A DNA stretch of 37,104 nucleotides, from the IMG/VR virus record IMGVR_UViG_3300005289_000070, positions 1-37,104 of that record; one strand, 5' to 3'. Position 1 is the first letter of the stretch, and each line of letters starts with the position of its first letter. This DNA comes from a virus. Shown here in pieces: positions 32,596 to 37,104 of this stretch. The notes beneath the pieces were generated by a model. That model saw nothing but the letters and a program-made list of their open reading frames with translations, was not told the DNA's origin and made no database searches. Position numbers and translations under genes: made by a program.

Positions 32596-33501
32596 TTACC
32601 CCCACACACTAAAGATATTGCCAAAAGATTTTTTCGGCTTTTTAGCTTTCTCTTTTACATTTGGGTTGTCCAAACCTTGAATAATTAGTTCTGCTTCTTG
32701 TTGTACTGAATCAAAACTCCTCACAGGATGTACCATACCCGTATAGAGTTCATTTTTTCGTTCTTCTCTAAGTTGTTGTACTCGTTTTTGCTTTTCAACT
32801 ACTTCTGATAGTTCACCTACGAGGCCCTGAGCATTTCCCAACTCATTTAAAAGGTGAATTTGACTATTGATATTGTCGTAAGTCTGTAAGATTTGATCAT
32901 CGAGCAATTGGGCAATAACAATTTCAGAAGGTGACAACTGTGAAATGTCTGTTGCGCTATCAAAACAAGAAATTGTGCCTTCTGGTTCTTCAGGAACAAA
33001 CAAATCATCAAATAACTGACCATCTCCGACATTACTTGCATAGTTAGGTTGTGCAACATAGTCAAAGCCAAAAAAGCCCGTTGGAATGAGACGACCACCA
33101 ATCCTTTTGTAATTTACTGATGTACTAAAGCCACCTGCTTGAGCCTGATATTGTTGTAAAGCAAATTCACCAGCTTCATTTTCATAAAACTCTTCCTGAT
33201 GCTCTACTGTTCCGTCTTTCGAGGCATGTAATTTAATAGTTTTAAATGCTCGTGCAAGATATACCAACTTTCCTTTTATAATTACTGTTTCAGGCGGTAC
33301 CATGCCATAACGTTGTCGGATGTGATGGCCGTTAAAACCTTGCAATGAGTTAGTAGCAACCATTTCTTGAACATAGTCGCTATTAATCAAGTTGATCATC
33401 GCATCAACATCGACATTACTTCGATCAACACCGGTATATTTACGGCATCGATCATGTAGGTTGTAAGAGAGAACTTTAGTCTTTCTATTTTTGCTAGCCA
33501 T
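32596..33501 (-). CDS. Candidate prohead (head maturation) protease
   Basis: A 301-residue protein with a His pair in GFNGHHIRQRYG (His59-His60) and a Ser-rich stretch GGFSTSV (Ser126, Ser128) followed by GFFGFDYV. That spacing of catalytic His and Ser fits herpes-type prohead proteases such as T4 gp21 and HK97 gp4. The C-terminal 100 residues are a charged coiled coil (VEKQKRVQQLREERKNEL) and a basic tail, often a scaffold part. The protease would process capsid and core before packaging. It opens the operon that leads to terminase, behind the TGGAACTG box at 33564-33571. Its ribosome site is a GGGG within a terminator-like hairpin touching the ATG. The catalytic reading is inference. Confidence 0.5.
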   Translation of the reverse strand: MASKNRKTKVLSYNLHDRCRKYTGVDRSNVDVDAMINLINSDYVQEMVATNSLQGFNGHHIRQRYGMVPPETVIIKGKLVYLARAFKTIKLHASKDGTVEHQEEFYENEAGEFALQQYQAQAGGFSTSVNYKRIGGRLIPTGFFGFDYVAQPNYASNVGDGQLFDDLFVPEEPEGTISCFDSATDISQLSPSEIVIAQLLDDQILQTYDNINSQIHLLNELGNAQGLVGELSEVVEKQKRVQQLREERKNELYTGMVHPVRSFDSVQQEAELIIQGLDNPNVKEKAKKPKKSFGNIFSVWG

Positions 33502-33530
33502 AAAAAAGCCCCAATGCTGTGATTGAGGCT
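33502..33530 (-). terminator. Terminator-like hairpin directly before start codon of protease-like gene
   Basis: On the minus strand AGCCTCAAT pairs with ATTGGGGCT (one G-U), followed by TTTTTT and then ATG: the T-run's last base lies at the start codon. It lies downstream of the TGGAACTG box. It could end the upstream operon, attenuate this one, or hide the only ribosome site (GGGG in the 3' arm). Confidence 0.65.
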
Positions 33531-33563
33531 ATTGTTTCAGTTGTTCTATAGTCGAAATTTAAT

Positions 33564-33571
33564 CAGTTCCA
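33564..33571 (-). promoter_or_regulatory. TGGAACTG box, candidate late promoter (protease-terminase operon)
   Basis: AACTGGAACTGATT is located just after the stop at 33574, 64 nt before the start at 33501. A TATAGA hexamer follows, 15 nt after TGGAAC, the clearest -10-like element among the minus-strand sites. Confidence 0.55.
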
Positions 33572-33573
33572 GT

Positions 33574-33801
33574 TCAAATCTTGTGATCAAACTCAATTAA
33601 TTCCAATAGTTTGTCATGTTGTTTATCTTCAATAGTCGCGTCAAAGATGTATCCACTTTTAAGGGAGATAAAAACATCATAAAAACGATCATGAACCATG
33701 CTGCCTGTATGATCACTTTTAGAGACTTGCATACAATCCAGTTGAGAGATGTCAATAAATTGAGAACAACCACGCTTTCGACAAAAAATACTTAATCGCA
33801 T
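33574..33801 (-). CDS. Small protein after the Acb2/Tad1-like gene (75 aa)
   Basis: GGGG five bases before the ATG; starts 11 bp after the sponge-like gene and ends that operon, so both are made together. The sequence opens MRLSIFCRKRGCSQFIDI, with two Cys five apart and a third Cys soon after (SQLDC), then an aspartate-rich beta part (RFYDVFISLKSGYIFDATIED). Three cysteines in the first 23 residues might bind metal. No family is recognised. Partnership with a candidate anti-defence gene makes it worth testing for a related role. Confidence 0.6.
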   Translation of the reverse strand: MRLSIFCRKRGCSQFIDISQLDCMQVSKSDHTGSMVHDRFYDVFISLKSGYIFDATIEDKQHDKLLELIEFDHKI

Positions 33802-33812
33802 ACTAACCCCAA

Positions 33813-34271
33813 TTATTTAACAAGTGTGCCTTCAACACCACGAGCACGGCGCTCTACTGTACGCTTATTGAATTCTTCTAGTGCACTTTCCATGTAGATA
33901 ATGGCTTGTTTGTTGAACTCGCTTGGGAATTTTTCATCTAAGGTCTTAGTGCGATGAATTAGCAGCATTAATAATGCTTCACTGGTAATCCCATTCACGC
34001 CATGTTCAGGAATTGGGCCATCCTGAAAATGAAGACTAATTTCAAATTCTTTTGCATTTTGATTTTCTGGATTTGCTGAAATCTTATAGTAATGGCCCTG
34101 AGCATAAGCTGTGATGCCTTCGACAATTTCCCCATTAACAACTTTATCAATTTCTTGTGGTTCTAATTCTCGATTTGCATATCCTAAGAAATGATCAATT
34201 AATAGGTTTTCACCTTGATCATTGATTGGTTCTGCGATTCCTACTAAAACATTGTCTTGAGCTTGTTGCAT
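33813..34271 (-). CDS. Acb2/Tad1-like cyclic-nucleotide sponge with N-terminal extension
   Basis: Residues 77-152 match, from memory, the hairpin-helical Acb2/Tad1 family: a HFQDGPIPEHGVNG lead-in (81-94), ITSEALLMLLIHRTKTL, a long helix MESALEEFNKRTVERRA, and the closing RGVEGT (144-149), which in Acb2 lines a cyclic-nucleotide pocket. These phage proteins form hexamers that bind signalling nucleotides made by CBASS or Thoeris defence and keep effectors off. Typical members are about 90-130 residues; here a 75-residue N-terminal part with no recognised family is added. It heads its own operon in the middle of baseplate and head genes, behind a TTGGAACTG box and a terminator-like hairpin that holds AGGA as ribosome site. 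The fold call is fairly good, the ligand unknown. Confidence 0.68.
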   Translation of the reverse strand: MQQAQDNVLVGIAEPINDQGENLLIDHFLGYANRELEPQEIDKVVNGEIVEGITAYAQGHYYKISANPENQNAKEFEISLHFQDGPIPEHGVNGITSEALLMLLIHRTKTLDEKFPSEFNKQAIIYMESALEEFNKRTVERRARGVEGTLVK

Positions 34272-34272
34272 A

Positions 34273-34302
34273 TAAAAAAGTCCTGAACTAATGAACAGGA
34301 CT
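34273..34302 (-). terminator. Terminator-like hairpin directly before the sponge-like gene
   Basis: AGTCCTG and CAGGACT form a 7-bp stem with a 10-nt loop, followed on the minus strand by a run of T and then ATATG. The AGGA ribosome site is in the 3' arm. It lies between the TTGGAACTG box and the start codon, as at 33502-33530. Confidence 0.7.
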
Positions 34303-34335
34303 ATGAAATCATTTTGTATTTGAGCGCTAACTCAA

Positions 34336-34344
34336 CAGTTCCAA
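34336..34344 (-). promoter_or_regulatory. TTGGAACTG box, candidate late promoter (sponge-like operon)
   Basis: GATTGGAACTGTTG follows within six bases of the stop at 34350 and is 66 nt before the start at 34271. CTCAAATAC follows 14 nt downstream of GGAAC. Confidence 0.5.
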
Positions 34345-34349
34345 TCCAG

Positions 34350-34964
34350 TTAAAGGAAGTTATAAACTGCATAAGGCTTAGCAGCTATCGCCGCTGCAAA
34401 GCTTGTCGAGCCTAAATCTCTATCAAAGGCCATCGAATGAACTTTAACGACAATATTTGCTGGTACTAAACGCCGTAATATCGGTGACAGCTCTACCACT
34501 TCATTTGCATCTACTGTTTTATCTAAAACAATTCTAATCCGACTTGTTAAGAAGTAATTTGGCTTTTCAATATCAGACAAGTAGGCTGGATATTCTTTTA
34601 GCTTTTCCAAGCTATGCCATAGTCGGATAATCTGATAATGGTCTTTTCCCCATATCATCCGCAAAACAAACTCTAAAAAGGCTAATCCCCTTTTATTACC
34701 CATTCCACTCCAATTGGCATAGATAATTCTCATTAAGGTGTCTGAAGTGTTGTTTCGCCGTAATACAACTAGTCCGTTCTGTTTAGAGAACCGTTCGACA
34801 ACTGTTTTACTACCGATATGAGGACATCCATAATCAAGTAAATCTTGCAAAGATTGTTCAAAGTTTTGTGCAAAAACTTGTTTAAATGCTTTAGCAAGTG
34901 CTGTTTGTAGGCCCGCACTTACATATTGTTCATCAAGAGGCCGTGTATAGCTTATAGGGTCCAT
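34350..34964 (-). CDS. Baseplate tail protein, P2 gpI-like
   Basis: A 204-residue protein following directly on the J-like gene (overlap 13 bp, GGGGG before ATG). The order wedge, gpJ, gpI matches P2 and Mu baseplates, where gpI lies between gpJ and the fibres. The N-terminal half is helical (QTALAKAFKQVFAQNFEQSLQDLL), then MRIIYANWSGMGNKRG. The C-terminal part has SPILRRLVPANIVVKVHS, very like the hallmark end of gpI-type proteins (a leucine-rich helix followed by LVPA). The last residues are Ala-rich. It closes the first baseplate operon seen in the window. Confidence 0.62.
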   Translation of the reverse strand: MDPISYTRPLDEQYVSAGLQTALAKAFKQVFAQNFEQSLQDLLDYGCPHIGSKTVVERFSKQNGLVVLRRNNTSDTLMRIIYANWSGMGNKRGLAFLEFVLRMIWGKDHYQIIRLWHSLEKLKEYPAYLSDIEKPNYFLTSRIRIVLDKTVDANEVVELSPILRRLVPANIVVKVHSMAFDRDLGSTSFAAAIAAKPYAVYNFL

Positions 34965-36397
34965 GTAGCCCCCGAAAGATCAGCTGTACGTTCCAATTCA
35001 ACGTTAATGCTATCTTTGGTCATATAAACCCATTCATTAGGCTTATTCAACTCATTTGAAAGTGTAATAGTGAAATCACTCATCCGGTCTTGGAAAGCCG
35101 AAATATTGTCATTGATAAGCTTTGACATTTCTTGAGTATTAAAGCCATTAACCAGCCACCGACTTGAGCTCAATGATTCACGCCCGTATCGTTCTACAAG
35201 TAATTCTTTGATCTGTGTTTTAACCATATCCGTATTATGAACAGAAGCCAATGAACCTTTAATTTTTACTTCAATAGGCTTTTCTACAACTTCATGTACA
35301 TTCACTTTACCCTCATACAAGTTATCGCAAAAACCTATATATCGGCAGATATCTTGTTCTAAGGTAGCTTGTTCAGCGGGATTCTTCGCAACTACCACAA
35401 GATTTAAATGATTAATGTCACGGTAAGTAATAGCAAAGTGCTGTTCTTGAAGCGTTTCATTCCACACAGATGTAAACTGTGCCCGCTTCATGAACTTTTT
35501 ACGGACCGCGTAATCAAAGTTACCAAGAAATACTGCATCTTCATCATAAAGTGATGGATAGCTTGTTAATAACCGTAATTCAGATACAGCTAATGGATCT
35601 ACACCTTGTCTCACTAATCCACCAACTTTAAAACGTACAGATACACGTTGTTCATCGTTGGTAAGAACATCAAGTAAAGCCGCATCTTTTAAGCGTGTTG
35701 CATCAACTTCTCCGTAGGTTTCAAGAATACCTATTGTTAAGGTTTCATTAGCTTGCAGAGTCCGACCTGCTCTCTCAGAATCACCAAATTCTATAAATAA
35801 TCTTCTGAGATTATCGGTAGTGACTGTTACAGCATATTCACCTGGTTCAACATTCATCCAGCGCGGCTTAATTACAAAGTTATTATTGCCCTGCTTAATA
35901 GAGATATTTGCAAGTGAAAGATCCTCTAAAAGATCTATTCGAAATTTATGAAACCCTTCAGTTACTGGTACAACATACTTAATTTCGCGATATTCACTTT
36001 GTTCTGCACTAACTTCCGCCGTTTCACCAGCTTGAACTGTAATAGATTGAAGTAGCCGCCATACCCTACCGCCGCTATGATCTTCAATCATTCGCCCTTG
36101 GCTTAAGCTCACAGCATTTGCTGACCGGTTAATGATTTCCACTAAGTGCTGGCACGGCGTACCTGTTGGTAGAATGCCCTTGTTAGTAGCATCAGCAATA
36201 ATTGAGCGGTCACGTGTTTTTGTGAAGGGCTCAATTGATGAAATATCAATTTCAGGACCAAGTGCCGACAAAAAACTAGCCATCGAACGCAGCTGGTGTA
36301 CGACTAGTGGGTCTTGAGCTTTATAACGTTCCTGAATCTCATAATCATCTATTGCTGCTTGTAGCTGAGCTTCAAAATCAGCTTGCATTAATGTCAT
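34952..36397 (-). CDS. Baseplate assembly protein, gpJ/gp6-like
   Basis: I use ATG at 36397, with AGGTGA a few bases upstream; a GTG nine bases earlier in the longer frame overlaps that site. The 481-residue protein has the wedge plan: a helical N-terminus, a DATNKGILPTGTP stretch like the J-family 'ADATxxGxLPxGTP' motif, an Ig-like beta middle (EYREIKYVVPVTEGFHKFRI, VKPRWMNVEPGEYAVTV), and a helix-turn C-terminus with VKTQIKELLVERYGRESL and MSKLINDNISAFQDR. gpJ-like proteins dimerise to build the ring of baseplate wedges around the hub. It sits between a small candidate wedge gene and gpI. Confidence 0.75.
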   Translation of the reverse strand: MTLMQADFEAQLQAAIDDYEIQERYKAQDPLVVHQLRSMASFLSALGPEIDISSIEPFTKTRDRSIIADATNKGILPTGTPCQHLVEIINRSANAVSLSQGRMIEDHSGGRVWRLLQSITVQAGETAEVSAEQSEYREIKYVVPVTEGFHKFRIDLLEDLSLANISIKQGNNNFVIKPRWMNVEPGEYAVTVTTDNLRRLFIEFGDSERAGRTLQANETLTIGILETYGEVDATRLKDAALLDVLTNDEQRVSVRFKVGGLVRQGVDPLAVSELRLLTSYPSLYDEDAVFLGNFDYAVRKKFMKRAQFTSVWNETLQEQHFAITYRDINHLNLVVVAKNPAEQATLEQDICRYIGFCDNLYEGKVNVHEVVEKPIEVKIKGSLASVHNTDMVKTQIKELLVERYGRESLSSSRWLVNGFNTQEMSKLINDNISAFQDRMSDFTITLSNELNKPNEWVYMTKDSINVELERTADLSGATWTL

Positions 36398-36716
36398 ATG
36401 TCTCACCTGTTACTGAAGTGCCCAATTTGTCTGCTACTTGGTTTAGATCAATTTGCACATTCATGATGCTTAAATAAATATGAACGGTCTCAAATCCTTC
36501 TGTTTGAGAATAAAGTGCCAATTGGTCAGAGTTAAGCTCAGATAAAATAGGTAGATCCTTTTTCATCTTAATTAGAAAGCTATCTGCCACCCTTGCATCG
36601 AGTGGTGCCATTAGCAAATCATAAAGAGGTGCACCGAAATTAGACCCATACTTCCCATTGACTGGATGATTAAGCCAATAATCAACCATGTTTAAAATTG
36701 TCTGAGCTGTGATCAT
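36378..36716 (-). CDS. Candidate baseplate wedge protein, gp25/gpW-like (112 aa)
   Basis: The ATG overlaps the previous stop (TAATG), and its own end overlaps the J-like start. Small size and the place directly before a gpJ homologue match P2 W and T4 gp25, which join sheath and wedge. The sequence has YGSNFGAPLYDLLMAPLDAR, then a helical KKDLPILSELN segment and a strand-rich end (VHIYLSIMNVQIDLNQV). The EPR core motif usual in gp25 is not seen, so the call rests mainly on gene order. Confidence 0.5.
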   Translation of the reverse strand: MITAQTILNMVDYWLNHPVNGKYGSNFGAPLYDLLMAPLDARVADSFLIKMKKDLPILSELNSDQLALYSQTEGFETVHIYLSIMNVQIDLNQVADKLGTSVTGETYDINAS

Positions 36717-37072
36717 TAGGTAGGTGCCCTATTGGAAAAAATCACCAAAAGCTTCAAAAGTATTGCCGAGCCAATCTGATACATTGAAAAAAAAGAGAAA
36801 TAGATAATAAATATCCAAAGTGAAACGCTTAAAGCATCAAAGTAATCAGCAACGTTATAGATTCGCCAATTAACCAAAATAATTGTGACCAATACACAAG
36901 CCATGCAAATGAAATACATCAATCTGATTTCTTTAAATAAGTGGCTAATTGGCAAATGACGTAACTGTTTCATTGATGAAATTTTATTTTTACTATTCCA
37001 TCTATATAAAACCGAAAGATAAGAAAAAAACGCAAGAATTAAGACAATATCTATACCGATCTGAATTTGCAT
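36716..37072 (-). CDS. Small membrane protein with 3-4 transmembrane segments (118 aa)
   Basis: AAGGG seven bases before the ATG. Hydrophobic segments at about residues 6-23, 49-69 and 77-113 (the last long enough for two) are joined by a basic loop with RWNSKNKISSMKQLRH. No lipobox and no cleavable signal are apparent. Size, helices and position at the head of a late operon fit a holin-like or accessory membrane protein; no endolysin is seen in the window to support that. The gene ends inside the start of the next, so it is co-translated with the wedge gene. Identity uncertain. Confidence 0.55.
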   Translation of the reverse strand: MQIQIGIDIVLILAFFSYLSVLYRWNSKNKISSMKQLRHLPISHLFKEIRLMYFICMACVLVTIILVNWRIYNVADYFDALSVSLWIFIIYFSFFSMYQIGSAILLKLLVIFSNRAPT

Positions 37073-37104
37073 TGCACAACCCTTAATTTGAATTTTTATT
37101 AGAG

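Noticed and set aside
1413-34344. Standard ECF or sigma-E promoters
   Set aside because: GGAACT matches the -35 but no consistent ECF -10 lies 15-17 nt downstream. I keep it only as an alternative.

Overview
The window holds the late (virion) region of a contractile-tailed bacteriophage, temperate phage or phage-plasmid. Nearly every gene lies on the minus strand, so transcription runs from high to low coordinates. AT-rich codon use, a TraR/DksA-like regulator, P2-type baseplate proteins, a lambda J-like fibre C-terminus and an outer-membrane lipoprotein all point to a Gram-negative, gammaproteobacterial host. The style of the fibre genes fits Acinetobacter/Moraxellaceae best, but that is inference. 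There are no tRNA or rRNA genes, insertion sequences, integrase or replication genes, and no gap longer than 300 bases lacks a gene.

Layout in transcription order. 37072-34350: small membrane protein, candidate baseplate wedge, gpJ-like and gpI-like baseplate genes. 34271-33574: a protein that looks like an Acb2/Tad1 cyclic-nucleotide sponge (anti-CBASS/anti-Thoeris) plus a 75-residue protein. 33501-29059: candidate prohead protease, candidate tail-completion protein, TraR/DksA zinc protein, an unknown protein, and the large terminase interrupted in its Walker A loop by a 149-residue mini-intein. 28986-25186: glycine-rich tail fibre, three unknown proteins (one with a SWIM-like zinc motif) and a candidate decoration protein. 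25031-22275: major capsid protein and two paralogous accessory proteins. 22155-18279: a sheath-like protein, an acidic/basic protein, a 92-residue protein resembling a sheath N-domain, and a lipoprotein cassette between terminators. 18185-4006: tube-like protein, small protein, baseplate hub, a 3695-residue spike-fibre fusion and two tail-tip proteins. 3611-1423: portal and a second tube-like protein. 1349-1: the N-terminal part of a DarA-like (antirestriction) protein that runs off the window with a (PEVAPEPx)n linker. One small gene (3771-3965) is on the plus strand.

The most interesting signal is not a gene. A TTGGAAC(C/T)-like box sits in eight inter-operon gaps on the minus strand, and again in mirror image before the single plus-strand gene. 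In all nine cases it lies about 61-74 nt before the best-supported start codon, usually with an A/T-rich TTAAA-like element 11-15 nt further on. This looks like a phage-specific late promoter or activator site that splits the virion genes into separately restarted operons. Several leaders also carry hairpins that abut or cover the ribosome binding site or start codon.

Together the genes cover packaging (terminase, portal), capsid (MCP, protease, accessory proteins), contractile tail and adsorption machinery, and a set of candidate counter-defence or conversion genes (sponge, DarA-like, lipoprotein). No tape-measure protein is visible in the window.
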